This document shows positions 25,543 to 34,711 of a stretch of DNA of 64,000 nt, one piece after another. Position numbers and translations under genes: made by a program. Source of the DNA: Bacteroidia bacterium (GTDB lineage Bacteria; Bacteroidota; Bacteroidia; Flavobacteriales_D; Cryomorphaceae). Location of the stretch: contig JAUICL010000002.1 in NCBI GenBank assembly GCA_030427905.1, positions 62,001 through 126,000 of the forward strand, written 5' to 3'. Positions within the stretch are counted from its first letter, which is position 1; the number at the start of each line of letters is the position of its first letter. The notes below the pieces were generated by a model that saw nothing but the letters and a program-made list of their open reading frames with translations, searched no databases and had not been told where the DNA came from.

Positions 25543-25995
25543 ATGAATCTGACCGAAGTCATAAGCGTTTTTCTCCTTAGCTCGGTCAAGTTTTTCTTCG
25601 CTCCGGCCGCTGCTGCCGCTTCTGGATTTTCGTATTGGGAAACGGTGGTTGTAACTACGGCAGGTGGTGTTTCGGGTGTTACGTTTTTCTATTATTTCGG
25701 GCATTGGATATTCAAGCAAATCGATGATGTGCGTGCTAGACGTAGAAAGTACAAACCCCGAAAAATGTTCAGCAAAAAGAATCGCACCATCATTCACATC
25801 AAAAGGAAGTTTGGACTTATTGGGCTGATTATTGTCACCCCGGCTATTCTGAGCATTCCCATCGGATGCGTCGTGGCGGCCAAGTTTTATTTTCGGAATA
25901 GATTGACCTACCCACTCTTGGTTTTCTCGACCTTTTGTTGGTCAGCTGGTTTGTCTTACTTTGCGCACTCAGTCAAAGATGCAATCATTTATTAA
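25543..25995 (+). CDS. small multi-pass membrane protein, unknown
   Basis: 150 residues with about four hydrophobic segments (about 5-25, 33-55, 91-115, 122-140), separated by a strongly basic loop (RARRRKYKPRKMFSKKNR, about 65-82). No named family is recognised. Its TAA stop overlaps the ATG of the yjjG-like gene (TAATG), so translation is probably coupled, and it lies 5 nt after upp, which hints at a nucleobase or nucleotide context without proving it. Confidence 0.65.
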   Translation: MNLTEVISVFLLSSVKFFFAPAAAAASGFSYWETVVVTTAGGVSGVTFFYYFGHWIFKQIDDVRARRRKYKPRKMFSKKNRTIIHIKRKFGLIGLIIVTPAILSIPIGCVVAAKFYFRNRLTYPLLVFSTFCWSAGLSYFAHSVKDAIIY

Positions 25996-26687
25996 TGGGT
26001 AAGTATTCGGATATTTTTTTCGATTTAGATCGAACGCTTTGGGATTTTGAGACCAATAGCCGCAAGGCGCTTGAGCAGATTTTTCGAGATTTCAAGCTAG
26101 AAGAATATAGTATCGAACTTGCCGAGTTTGTTGAGGTATATCAACGTATCAATGAGCAATACTGGAAGTATTACCGCTTGGGATCAGTCTCGAAGAAAGA
26201 GCTACGTCGATTGCGTTTTACCAAGACTCTAGAGCATTTTGGCCTACGGGATAGCGTTCTGGGGGAGAAGCTCGATGGAGCTTATTTGGATGTCAGTCCG
26301 TATCAAACGGTATTGCTACCCGAAACGAAGACAACGCTCGATTACCTAGCGGGCAAGTACAAGCTCCATATCATCACCAACGGTTTTGAAGAAGTTCAGC
26401 ATATCAAGCTCAGCAAAAGTGGGATTCAGCCTTATTTTGATGTGATTGTTACCAGTGAAAAAGCTATGGCACGAAAACCTGATTCACTGGTTTTTAACCT
26501 AGCTATGGAGCTTGCCAAAACGCGGGCAATGGATTCGATCATGGTAGGAGATGACCTTCAGACCGACATCGAAGGTGCCAGAAGAGTGTTCATGGATCAA
26601 GTATACTTCAATCCCGATGGAGTGGAGCACAACGAGAGTCCGACCTTTGAGATAAAAGAGCTAAAGGAGCTGCGAAGGATTATTTAG
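25995..26687 (+). CDS. yjjG: YjjG-like HAD pyrimidine nucleotidase
   Basis: 230 residues from the ATG at 25995 (MGKYSDIFFDLDRTLWDFE). HAD motifs: DLD at Asp10/Asp12 (nucleophile), ITNG (motif II Thr), the Lys in EKAMARKPD, and GDDLQTD (motif IV). YjjG-type enzymes dephosphorylate non-canonical pyrimidine monophosphates, which suits its place behind upp. The 3' end overlaps the convergent psd-like gene by 8 nt. Confidence 0.88.
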   Translation: MGKYSDIFFDLDRTLWDFETNSRKALEQIFRDFKLEEYSIELAEFVEVYQRINEQYWKYYRLGSVSKKELRRLRFTKTLEHFGLRDSVLGEKLDGAYLDVSPYQTVLLPETKTTLDYLAGKYKLHIITNGFEEVQHIKLSKSGIQPYFDVIVTSEKAMARKPDSLVFNLAMELAKTRAMDSIMVGDDLQTDIEGARRVFMDQVYFNPDGVEHNESPTFEIKELKELRRII

Positions 26688-27336
26688 GAAGCTGCGCTAA
26701 AACGGTTTCAGAACCTGTTACTTTTTGATCTAAACCAACTTTGATTTCGGTGCCCAAGGGAAGAAAAACATCAATCCGACTTCCGAATTTGATAAAGCCA
26801 AACTCCTTACTTTGTTCGGCCGTATCTCCTTCTTTGGCGTAGCAAACTATTCTACGAGCCACCGCTCCAGCGATCTGTCTAAATAGAACTTTGGTGCCAG
26901 AATCAGACTTCACAACAACAGTGGTTCGTTCGTTTTCAGTACTTGACTTTGGGTGCCAGGCTACCAAATACTTTCCTGGATGGTATTTGCTATAACTTAC
27001 TTTTCCACCTATTGGGAACCAATTGACATGCACGTTTAGTGGCGACATGAAAATGGAAACCTGAATGCGTTTGTCCTTGAAGTACTCTCCTTCTTCGGTT
27101 TCTTCAATCACGACTACTTTTCCATCAGCAGGACATACCACCAGTCCATCTTCTTGGGTGATGTTTCGCTTTGGAACCCGAAAGAATTGAACGATTAAAT
27201 ACAAAAACACCAAGGTTAGTGGCAGGATGGCATAAAACAGCCAGACTGGCGCTGTGTAGTAAAGAATCACATTAATCGCCAGAACCAGGAGTACGGTAGT
27301 TGCGATAATTCCTTTGCCTTCTCTGTGGAATGTCAT
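26680..27336 (-). CDS. psd: phosphatidylserine decarboxylase family proenzyme
   Basis: A 218-residue membrane enzyme making phosphatidylethanolamine. Two N-terminal membrane segments (about 11-48) precede the decarboxylase domain. The self-cleavage site is FIKFGSRIDVFLP, with cleavage expected between Gly185 and Ser186, the Ser becoming the pyruvoyl group. The short form is usual in Bacteroidota. It lies 13 nt after cdsA, which supplies the CDP-diacylglycerol of the same pathway; pssA is not in the window. Confidence 0.92.
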   Translation of the reverse strand: MTFHREGKGIIATTVLLVLAINVILYYTAPVWLFYAILPLTLVFLYLIVQFFRVPKRNITQEDGLVVCPADGKVVVIEETEEGEYFKDKRIQVSIFMSPLNVHVNWFPIGGKVSYSKYHPGKYLVAWHPKSSTENERTTVVVKSDSGTKVLFRQIAGAVARRIVCYAKEGDTAEQSKEFGFIKFGSRIDVFLPLGTEIKVGLDQKVTGSETVLAQLPK

Positions 27337-27349
27337 AGTAAAGTTTATT

Positions 27350-28174
27350 TCAGGTCGAATGTACGAAAAGCATCAAGTAGGTAAAAACCATTGGGCTGGC
27401 GAGTAATACACCATCAAATCGGTCTAGAATACCCCCGTGGCCGGGCAGGATATTACTCGAGTCCTTGACTCCCAGAGACCGCTTCAACATTGACTCGACC
27501 AAGTCGCCAAACGATGCTGAGATAGCTATAATCAACCCGAGTACTACCCAAGTGGCTATACTGAATTCGGTGTAGAACGTGGATATGACAACAGCCCCAC
27601 CAATGGCGGCTAGAACGCCTCCTATTAAACCTTCCCAAGTTTTGTTGGGCGATATGCGTGGGAATAACTTGGTACGGCCAAATAGTCTGCCGAAAACGTA
27701 TGCACCTGTGTCGTTGAGCCAGAGCATAACGAAGAATCCTAGAACGATTTCCGGATGGTATTCATTTACGATTTCCTCGTAAGAAAACACATTAAGCAGC
27801 GCCAATGGAGCCATGATATAAATGATTCCGATAATGGTGTGCGCTATATTGGTGAAGGGATCTTGGCGCTTCCGATATAGCTCGTAAATGAAGATTCCCA
27901 TAAAAAATGGAATACTCAGGGAAATCACCGCGAGTGGTAGTGTTCCCAATTTCACCAACTCGATTGAAATGTACAAGACCGAGCCGGTAACCACTCCCAA
28001 GGTGAGCTGGGGATGAACACCACCGGTTTTGGCTAAGCTGTAGTATTCTAGCATCCCCAGTACCCCAACTACATAGAATAGTGAAGCGAGCGAATACGGA
28101 TTCCAAATAATGCATCCAATTACAACAACCAGGAATATGAGTCCTGTCGATATCCGCAAGCTGAGTTCCTTCAC
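27350..28174 (-). CDS. cdsA: phosphatidate cytidylyltransferase
   Basis: A polytopic membrane enzyme of 274 residues with about seven helices, making CDP-diacylglycerol. The CDS signature is present near the C-terminus (SFGDLVESMLKRSLGVKDSSNILPGHGGILDRFDG), with NDTGAYVFGRLFGRTKLFPRISPNKTWEG before it. The start is GTG at 28174, overlapping the stop of the DUF2007 gene as GTGA. Confidence 0.95.
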   Translation of the reverse strand: MKELSLRISTGLIFLVVVIGCIIWNPYSLASLFYVVGVLGMLEYYSLAKTGGVHPQLTLGVVTGSVLYISIELVKLGTLPLAVISLSIPFFMGIFIYELYRKRQDPFTNIAHTIIGIIYIMAPLALLNVFSYEEIVNEYHPEIVLGFFVMLWLNDTGAYVFGRLFGRTKLFPRISPNKTWEGLIGGVLAAIGGAVVISTFYTEFSIATWVVLGLIIAISASFGDLVESMLKRSLGVKDSSNILPGHGGILDRFDGVLLASPMVFTYLMLFVHST

Positions 28175-28377
28175 AGTTCCGATTTAGCTATGATATCCTT
28201 AGCTAGGATTACCTGTTCGCGTTTTACGTAAAGTTCAATTTCACCAATGGTCACGTAGGCTGAATCCTGTTGATTCAAAATGATGGACCCAACATTCTTT
28301 TGCTCCAAAATCTGCTTGACCAATTCCACATTGTAAGCCAGAGTGGAGCTATACACCTTTACCCAATCCTTCTCCAT
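28171..28377 (-). CDS. DUF2007 domain protein
   Basis: A 68-residue protein fitting the DUF2007 (putative signal-transducing) family: VKVYSSTLAYNVELVKQILEQ, then SIILNQQDSAYVTIGEIELYV and a final helix. The fold is PII/ACT-like in size, but the function is unknown. It sits between ftsH (9 nt upstream) and cdsA (4-nt overlap), the common Bacteroidota arrangement. Confidence 0.85.
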   Translation of the reverse strand: MEKDWVKVYSSTLAYNVELVKQILEQKNVGSIILNQQDSAYVTIGEIELYVKREQVILAKDIIAKSEL

Positions 28378-28386
28378 TAGAGAACC

Positions 28387-30483
28387 TTATTTTTCAGATT
28401 CGTCTTTTGTGGGTTGGGGTGAATCTGGTGCGGCTTCTTCCTTAGATTCTGGTTCTGAACTTTCTGCATTGCCTTCGTTCAAGGCCACTTTCTTATCGCT
28501 ACTTCCATTGGCATGGGGAAGCAAGTTTTCTTCCTTTTCAAACGGACGCTTTCCAAAAATGGTAACAAGGTCTTCTTTGAAGATCACTTCTTTCTCTAGC
28601 AATTGATTCGCAAGCTTCGTGAGTTTGTCCTTGTTCTCTCGGAGAATGGTCTTAGCTCGCTCGTATTGCGACTCGATAATGTTTTTGACTTCATCATCGA
28701 TGAGCTCAGCCGTCTTGTCGCTATAAGGTTTTTGGAAGCTGTATTCCGAAGACCCAGTTGAATCGTAGAAGCTGATGTTTCCTACTTTCGAATTCAGACC
28801 GTAAACTTTCACCATGGCGTAGGCTTGCTTGGTAACTTTCTCTAGATCGCTCAAGGCACCTGTAGAAATCTCATCGAAAACAACACTCTCGGCAGCACGT
28901 CCACCGAGTGCAGCACACATTTCATCCAAGATCTGATTAACCGTGTTGAGTTGTCTTTCTTCTGGTAGATACCAAGCTGCTCCCAGCGACTGGCCTCGTG
29001 GCACAATGGTAACTTTCACCAGGGGAGAAGCGTGTTCCAATAGCCAAGAAACTGTAGCGTGACCTGCTTCATGATAGGCTATGACTTCCTTCTCTTTTTT
29101 GGTGATGATCTTGTTCTTTTTCTCTAGTCCACCTATGATTCGATCCACTGCGTCTAGGAAATCTTGCTTCGAAACTTCTGCCTTCTTTTTACGTGCGGCT
29201 ATCAAAGCGGCTTCGTTACAGATATTGGCAATGTCAGCTCCGCTGAATCCAGGAGTCTGCTTCGCAAGAAAGTCGATGTCGATAGACTTTTCAACCTTTA
29301 TAGGACCAAGGTGAACTTGGAAGATTTCCTTTCGCTCGTTAAGGTCTGGCATGTCGACATATATCTGACGATCAAACCTTCCAGCTCGCATCAAAGCTCT
29401 GTCGAGTACATCGGCTCGGTTGGTGGCCGCTAGGATAATTACCCCGCTGTTGGTACCAAAACCGTCCATCTCGGTCAAGAGCTGATTGAGGGTGTTTTCG
29501 CGCTCGTCGTTGGCACCCATGCTGGCGCTTTTACCGCGGGCACGACCAATGGCGTCAATTTCATCAATGAAAATGATCGCAGGGGCTTTTTCTTTGGCTT
29601 GCTTAAACAGGTCTCTCACTCGCGATGCACCAACTCCAACAAACATCTCCACGAAATCGGATCCCGACAAAGAGAAGAATGGGACTTGGGCTTCACCAGC
29701 AACGGCTTTTGCAAGAAGGGTTTTACCCGTACCCGGAGGGCCTACGAGTAGTGCTCCTTTGGGAATTTTTGCTCCGAGAGCCGTATAGCGCTTTGGATTC
29801 TTGAGGAAGTCTACAATCTCTTGAATCTCTTCTTTAGCGCCTTCCAAACCGGCTACATCGTTGAACGTGACGTTGGTTCCCTTAGTCTTATCAAAAAGCT
29901 GAGCCCGCGACTTACCAATATTGAAAATCTGGCCGCCAGCTCCGCCACCACCGCTGATGCGACGCATAACGAACATCCACACGGCAATCATGATCCCTAT
30001 GAACAGCAACCAGGTAAATATCTCAGAACCCCAGTCACTTCGGGTTTTGTAGTCGTAAACCAGGCTGTAATCCCGCTCCCAACGATCAAGTTTATCTTGA
30101 AAGCTCTCGGCTGGACCAATATCAAATTTGTAATGTGGTCCCGTATTCTTCGCTCCTGAGATAATCGGCTTTTGGATTCGATCGCTGTGCTCTTTTTTCT
30201 GGAGCGCTTCATCAGTAAGGTATACTTCAGCCAACTGTTTGTTGTAGATGACTATTTCCTTCACATCACCTTCCGAAACGTACTGTTCGAATTGAGAAAG
30301 CTTGATTGGCGTCATTCCGCCATCCTTATTGAAAAGGGTAAGCGAAACCAAGACCACTCCAATAATTACATATATCCAGTAAAAATTGAATGGCTTTTTA
30401 GGGCTCTTATCTCCTCCCGATCCCATTGACGGCATCTTGTTCTTTATTTTGTTGTACTGATTTTTATCTTTCTTTTCAGCCAT
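28387..30483 (-). CDS. ftsH: ATP-dependent zinc metalloprotease FtsH
   Basis: A 698-residue membrane-bound AAA+ protease. Two membrane helices (about 33-50 and 148-170) flank a periplasmic domain. The AAA domain has Walker A GPPGTGKT, Walker [12 protein letters not shown] and the SRH region [20 protein letters not shown]. The protease zinc motif is HEAGH, with the distal Asp ligand in the DLEKVTKQ helix. The C-terminal tail is acidic and Ser/Pro-rich. It degrades misassembled membrane proteins and, in other bacteria, LpxC. Confidence 0.98.
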   Translation of the reverse strand: MAEKKDKNQYNKIKNKMPSMGSGGDKSPKKPFNFYWIYVIIGVVLVSLTLFNKDGGMTPIKLSQFEQYVSEGDVKEIVIYNKQLAEVYLTDEALQKKEHSDRIQKPIISGAKNTGPHYKFDIGPAESFQDKLDRWERDYSLVYDYKTRSDWGSEIFTWLLFIGIMIAVWMFVMRRISGGGGAGGQIFNIGKSRAQLFDKTKGTNVTFNDVAGLEGAKEEIQEIVDFLKNPKRYTALGAKIPKGALLVGPPGTGKTLLAKAVAGEAQVPFFSLSGSDFVEMFVGVGASRVRDLFKQAKEKAPAIIFIDEIDAIGRARGKSASMGANDERENTLNQLLTEMDGFGTNSGVIILAATNRADVLDRALMRAGRFDRQIYVDMPDLNERKEIFQVHLGPIKVEKSIDIDFLAKQTPGFSGADIANICNEAALIAARKKKAEVSKQDFLDAVDRIIGGLEKKNKIITKKEKEVIAYHEAGHATVSWLLEHASPLVKVTIVPRGQSLGAAWYLPEERQLNTVNQILDEMCAALGGRAAESVVFDEISTGALSDLEKVTKQAYAMVKVYGLNSKVGNISFYDSTGSSEYSFQKPYSDKTAELIDDEVKNIIESQYERAKTILRENKDKLTKLANQLLEKEVIFKEDLVTIFGKRPFEKEENLLPHANGSSDKKVALNEGNAESSEPESKEEAAPDSPQPTKDESEK

Positions 30484-30495
30484 AGCTATAGTCTA

Positions 30496-30864
30496 CTAGT
30501 CTTCTATTGATGTTACTTCGCCGTCGGCCCATAGGCCTTCGATATTGTAAAAATTTCTGGCTTCTTCTTTGAAAACATGTACGACCACATTGAAGTAATC
30601 CAATAGGAGCCATTCTGCTTTTTGTGTCCCTTCCTTATGGTTGGGTTCGTCTCCAAGTTCTTCAAAAACCACTTTTTCAACAGATCTTCCAAGGGCTTCA
30701 ACCTGGGTGTCGGAAGTACCGTGGCAAATCACAAAAAAGTCGCAAACAGAATTGGGGAGTTTGCGCATATCAATAGTCACTATTTTGTGGCCTTTTAATT
30801 CTTGCATTCCCTTGACCGCAGCTTGTGCCAAATCAACAGAAGTAATGGGGGAAGTTTTTACCAT
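30496..30864 (-). CDS. rsfS: ribosome silencing factor RsfS
   Basis: 122 residues of the Iojap family: IVTIDMRKLPNSVCDFFVICHGTSDTQVEALGRSVEK and EWLLLDYFNVVVHVFKEEARNFYNIEGLWAD. It binds L14 on the 50S subunit and blocks joining under starvation. First gene of the run rsfS-ftsH-DUF2007-cdsA-psd. Confidence 0.95.
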   Translation of the reverse strand: MVKTSPITSVDLAQAAVKGMQELKGHKIVTIDMRKLPNSVCDFFVICHGTSDTQVEALGRSVEKVVFEELGDEPNHKEGTQKAEWLLLDYFNVVVHVFKEEARNFYNIEGLWADGEVTSIED

Positions 30865-30886
30865 TCAGATTTTTTACTCAATTCAG

Positions 30887-30894
30887 CAAAATTA
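30887..30894 (-). promoter_or_regulatory. candidate -7 box (TAATTTTG) for rsfS-ftsH-cdsA-psd
   Basis: The minus strand reads TAATTTTG, a fit to TAnnTTTG, 22 nt before the rsfS ATG. A TTTG lies 15 nt further upstream (30910-30913), closer than the 19 nt seen for the tRNA-Glu and rpsT promoters. Confidence 0.5.
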
Positions 30895-30939
30895 AGCAAT
30901 TTCGCCGTGCAAAGCTCATTTGTACACCTTCGCTGAATT

Positions 30940-31674
30940 ATGATTGGAAATATTATTCGACGCTTTGATTCTTTAGATAGCACTAGCAATTACGTTGCCA
31001 CTGAGCTTATGTCAGGAAATTATAGTGAAGGAGATGTAATTCTGGCACATTTTCAGACAGCTGGACGTGGTCAAAGAGAGTCGGTATGGCAGAGTGAGCC
31101 AGGTTCTAACTTGATGATGAGCTTTGCTATTGACATTACTTTCTTGGAAAATAGCGAACAGTTTTTGCTCTCAGAGAGTATTTCGCTGGGGATCAAAGCC
31201 TATTTAAATGCTGAGAAATTGTCGGGCGTTTGGATCAAGTGGCCCAATGATATTTTGGTGTCGGACCGAAAAATTGGTGGGATGCTGATCGAGATCAAGC
31301 GGAGCAATGGAAAGAAATGGGCGGTTGTGGGGATAGGATTGAATATAAATCAATTGGAATTTTCTCCCGAACTAAGTGCAACGAGCTTAGCGCTTGAAAT
31401 TGGGCAGAAGGTGATGACCATGCGAGTCACCAAGACCGTGATTGAAGAAATTAACGTTTGGATGGATCAGTTGAAAGCTAAAAATTTCAATCCAATCAGG
31501 ACGGCTTATCACGATGCACTATACGGATACCGGTCTTGGATTGAGTTTCGCGATGGCGATCGTCGATTCACAGGCAAGATTAGTCATGTGGATGATGACG
31601 GCCACCTATGGGTGAGATCAAAGCAAGGGGCAATCAATCAATATCAGCCCAAGCAAGTCGAGATTATTTACTAA
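30940..31674 (+). CDS. birA: biotin--[acetyl-CoA-carboxylase] ligase
   Basis: A 244-residue ligase without the N-terminal DNA-binding domain of E. coli BirA, so it should not be a repressor. Motifs: DSTSNYV near the start, AGRGQRESVWQSEPGSNL (biotinyl-AMP loop), WIKWPNDILV and GGMLIEI. The C-terminal SH3-like part is present. Starts 75 nt from the divergent rsfS start; the 3' end overlaps the SRPBCC gene by 11 nt. Confidence 0.95.
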   Translation: MIGNIIRRFDSLDSTSNYVATELMSGNYSEGDVILAHFQTAGRGQRESVWQSEPGSNLMMSFAIDITFLENSEQFLLSESISLGIKAYLNAEKLSGVWIKWPNDILVSDRKIGGMLIEIKRSNGKKWAVVGIGLNINQLEFSPELSATSLALEIGQKVMTMRVTKTVIEEINVWMDQLKAKNFNPIRTAYHDALYGYRSWIEFRDGDRRFTGKISHVDDDGHLWVRSKQGAINQYQPKQVEIIY

Positions 31675-32065
31675 AAACAGCCGTCAATCTGTCGGCGATG
31701 AAGTCAAATAGATTGGTTAATGGTTTTTCGACCATCATTTTCAGGAAAGGGTTCACACTCGCGTTTACCTTTTGGTACGCTTCTGTGCCGCCTTCTACTT
31801 GATTCAAGAAAATCTCTAACGTGAATGGAAAAGGCGATTTTTCTCCGCTTTTCAATACGAGGTTGTTCGGCCCATTTTTCTCTTCGACGTGTAGGTCGAT
31901 CGTCGCAGTACCTTGTACTTTAAACGTACAGAAATCATTGTTGCTATCCCAGTCTGAAATGCGATCAAGGGGTAGCAGACTCTTGAAGTTGTTCAGGTCT
32001 TCAACGTAGGCAAACACCTCGTTGACGTCGGCAGGTACAATGACCTTTTTGCTTTCTATTTTCAT
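31664..32065 (-). CDS. SRPBCC-fold protein
   Basis: 133 residues with a START/polyketide-cyclase-like pattern: SKKVIVPADVNEVFAYVEDLNNFKSLLP at the N-terminus, central strands, and a C-terminal helix (NPFLKMMVEKPLTNLFDFIADRL). Such proteins bind hydrophobic ligands; the ligand is unknown. The ATG overlaps the pyrE stop by 4 nt. Confidence 0.8.
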   Translation of the reverse strand: MKIESKKVIVPADVNEVFAYVEDLNNFKSLLPLDRISDWDSNNDFCTFKVQGTATIDLHVEEKNGPNNLVLKSGEKSPFPFTLEIFLNQVEGGTEAYQKVNASVNPFLKMMVEKPLTNLFDFIADRLTAVFSK

Positions 32066-32706
32066 GATTGTCCCCAGGTATTGGGTGAAGTGCGCCAGCT
32101 CTTGAGTGACTCTAGATCCTTTTCAGTGATGTACTCCGATTTTAAAGCCTGATCTAAAAGGAAGTTGTAATCAGTCAAAGTGATCAACTGAACATTCTTT
32201 TCTTTGAAATTCACCTTGGCTTGTTCAAACCCATAGGTGAATATCGCGGCCATTCCTTTGATTTCGGCTCCTGCTTCACGAAGGGCATCCACAGCATCGA
32301 GGCTGCTTTTTCCCGTCGAAACCAAGTCTTCAATTACCACCACTGATTGGCCGCTTTCCAGCTGGCCTTCAATTTTGTTTTGGAGACCATGACCTTTGCT
32401 CGACGAGCGAACGTAGATGAAAGGCACTCCCAGCTCTTCTGCCACAAGCGCACCTTGGGCAATACCACCCGTTGCAACGCCGGCTATGACATCAGGTTTT
32501 CCGAAATTCTCGACTATGTGTCGGGTGAACTCCTGGCGAATGTAGGTTCTGATACCAGGGTGAGAAAGGGTTTTGCGGTTATCGCAATAAATGGGAGATT
32601 TCCACCCACTTGCCCATGTGAATGGGCTTTCAGGCTGTAATTTTACGGCCTTGATTTGTAGAAGAAATTCAGCTACTTTTAGCGCCGAATCACGGTTTGA
32701 CTGCAT
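32062..32706 (-). CDS. pyrE: orotate phosphoribosyltransferase
   Basis: 214 residues; makes OMP from orotate and PRPP in pyrimidine synthesis. The PRPP-binding loop is VVVIEDLVSTGKSSLDAV, with the FTWASGWKSPIYCDNRKTLSHP substrate region and VAGVATGGIAQGALVAEELGVPFIYVRS. Divergent from the NUDIX gene, with only 8 nt between the two ATGs. Confidence 0.95.
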   Translation of the reverse strand: MQSNRDSALKVAEFLLQIKAVKLQPESPFTWASGWKSPIYCDNRKTLSHPGIRTYIRQEFTRHIVENFGKPDVIAGVATGGIAQGALVAEELGVPFIYVRSSSKGHGLQNKIEGQLESGQSVVVIEDLVSTGKSSLDAVDALREAGAEIKGMAAIFTYGFEQAKVNFKEKNVQLITLTDYNFLLDQALKSEYITEKDLESLKSWRTSPNTWGQS

Positions 32707-32714
32707 GTCGGCAA

Positions 32715-33323
32715 ATGTATAAAGTTTTCTTCAACGATAAGCCTGTTTTGCTCTCAGATGATTTCGAGGAATTGAAGAATTTGTCGGGATATCTTCTAGT
32801 GCGCTTCGATTCTGAAGAAGAGATTCTTCCAACCATCGATATCCTTGAAAGCACTGACGTCATTAAAGGTTTGGTTTTTTACCACGAAGACATGAACCAC
32901 ATCTGGAATTCGTTCAGGTCTGTGTTTAAGTGGATAGAAGCGGCTGGTGGATTGGTTGAAAACGCTGCTGGAGAGCAGCTTTGGATACATCGAAACGGAA
33001 AGTGGGATCTTCCGAAAGGGAAGCTCGAAAATGGAGAATCGCCTGCCGATGGTGCGCTTCGGGAAGTAGAAGAAGAATGTGGAGTGAGTGATTTGGAACT
33101 GGGGGCTCATTTAGTCGATACTTACCACATCTACCAAATGGATGAGAAATGGATGCTGAAGAAAACGCATTGGTACACCATGAGTTCTCAAGCTGAGTCG
33201 CTCGTGGCTCAAACAGAAGAAGGTATAACCGAGGTAGCCTGGAAAACGGTTAAAGGGCCTGATTTAGATCAAATCGACACGTACTCCAACATCAAACTGG
33301 TGATTGAATCACGCGGTCATTGA
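32715..33323 (+). CDS. NUDIX hydrolase
   Basis: The start is the ATG at 32715 (MYKVFFNDKPVLL), giving 202 residues. A full NUDIX box is present: GKLENGESPADGALREVEEECG, matching GX5EX7REUXEEXGU. An N-terminal ~70-residue extension precedes the catalytic domain. The substrate is unknown. The 3' end overlaps the thioredoxin-like gene on the other strand by 7 nt. Confidence 0.9.
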   Translation: MYKVFFNDKPVLLSDDFEELKNLSGYLLVRFDSEEEILPTIDILESTDVIKGLVFYHEDMNHIWNSFRSVFKWIEAAGGLVENAAGEQLWIHRNGKWDLPKGKLENGESPADGALREVEEECGVSDLELGAHLVDTYHIYQMDEKWMLKKTHWYTMSSQAESLVAQTEEGITEVAWKTVKGPDLDQIDTYSNIKLVIESRGH

Positions 33324-34711
33324 CCGATTTTGATTTTCTGCAGCTCTTCGCGCTTAGTCTTCATTGCGTGCAATCGCTTTTCGAGTCCTTGGCTTGGTCG
33401 CTCCAATTCCATGTCTAGAATTTTACCAGTAGGGCTGCACCAAACAAACTTTGGTATTCCGAAAATGTGCCACTGATCTAAGTAGGACCTTACATCGGTT
33501 ATTTGAAAAGTATACCACGGAAAGCCCGGTAGGGGATCGGCTATATCCAGTTCCACAACTTGAAAATATTCAGGGTACTTTTTGAGCAGACTTTCTAAGA
33601 TTAGCTTTTCCTTTTGCGTCTCTTTTTGCTCAGAATCACCAATGAAGAGTACGGTGTATTTGGCCGTATCCAAATCTAGGATTTCAGGCAAATAAGGTGC
33701 CCCAAACTCGAAAAGTGTCAAGGTATTCGGGTCGAAATTCATTTTCTCTAAAACCTTCTTTCCAGCATTTTCGATGTACTTCATTTTAGTGGTCTCAACC
33801 ACGTAGTTCACCAAATCAAGAAGTGGTTTCTTCGGGTAATCCTTTTTGGTAAAGGACTCATACGCCGATTTCAGCATGACGAGCTGACGCAATTCTGGAT
33901 TTTGAAGGAAATCGTCTTTGAGCAGGAGTGTGTCTACACTGTACGGGGCCAAGCCTTTTCTGAATCGATTGGGCATGGTTTCTCCTCCAAATTGATTGGG
34001 GTAGAACTCAAAATAGTCAGCGTAAAACAGATCGAAGAATTTATACCAAACTTCATCTTTATAACGAATTGGCTGATCCTTCAGATAAGTATCATACACA
34101 TCTTTTCGCGAGAAACCACCTGTTAACTTTAGCTCGGCAATGCTGTACTTTTTATAGTGTTCAAAGTATTCAGAACCTTCCGACTGACTATGAACCTTTT
34201 CGAATTCTTTGATTCCCGTTTTGAATTTGGTATGGCCAATAAAGGCCGAATTCTCCGTGATAAAGGCGTAGTAATCTGAGTCGAAGGCAAGGATCTCGGC
34301 ATTCAGTTCGGCATCAGGTAAATCTACAAACCGATAGTTGAAGGTTCCGCGCTGCCACGTGTTTACCAGAATGTCTTCTTTTCTGTGATCGTGAACGATT
34401 TGATACTGGTGTTTTGGCGCCATGTATATCGGTGCCTTAAACCGATTGACAGACACCCAACCGACCTTTGTTTCTTTGGTATCGAAGGGTAGATTGAAGT
34501 GGCCGTCTGCGTCGATCGAATCCACCGAAAGCGTTTGATAGGTATGCGTGATCGGATCTTCGAGTACTGAAAGCCGTACCGGCATATGCTTCCAAGAATG
34601 GCTCGTTCCTGAGATTTGAGCCTTTGCCTGGATCACAAATAAAATGACGACGAATACGATGCTAAAACTCCTCTTCAAGCTGGATCGAATTTGGAATGAA
34701 TTTACTGACAT
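33317..34711 (-). CDS. exported thioredoxin-like protein without CxxC
   Basis: About 464 residues from the ATG at 34711. A signal peptide of the form KRSFSIVFVVILFVIQAKAQ follows; a TTG at 34678, inside the coaD stop region, would place the lysine at position 2 and is a real alternative. The C-terminal domain (about 345-460: YTVLFIGDSEQKETQKEK..., then HIFGIPKFVWCSPTGKILD) has the order and the cis-Pro (GIPKF) of TlpA-like thioredoxins, but the active-site CxxC is replaced by SEQK. So oxidoreductase chemistry is unlikely. The N-terminal part resembles DUF4369-type sandwiches. It overlaps coaD. Confidence 0.75.
   Translation of the reverse strand: MSVNSFQIRSSLKRSFSIVFVVILFVIQAKAQISGTSHSWKHMPVRLSVLEDPITHTYQTLSVDSIDADGHFNLPFDTKETKVGWVSVNRFKAPIYMAPKHQYQIVHDHRKEDILVNTWQRGTFNYRFVDLPDAELNAEILAFDSDYYAFITENSAFIGHTKFKTGIKEFEKVHSQSEGSEYFEHYKKYSIAELKLTGGFSRKDVYDTYLKDQPIRYKDEVWYKFFDLFYADYFEFYPNQFGGETMPNRFRKGLAPYSVDTLLLKDDFLQNPELRQLVMLKSAYESFTKKDYPKKPLLDLVNYVVETTKMKYIENAGKKVLEKMNFDPNTLTLFEFGAPYLPEILDLDTAKYTVLFIGDSEQKETQKEKLILESLLKKYPEYFQVVELDIADPLPGFPWYTFQITDVRSYLDQWHIFGIPKFVWCSPTGKILDMELERPSQGLEKRLHAMKTKREELQKIKIGQ

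Noticed and set aside
29081-29788. Antisense frames over ftsH
   Set aside because: They mirror the AAA domain codons; composition is unlike a protein.
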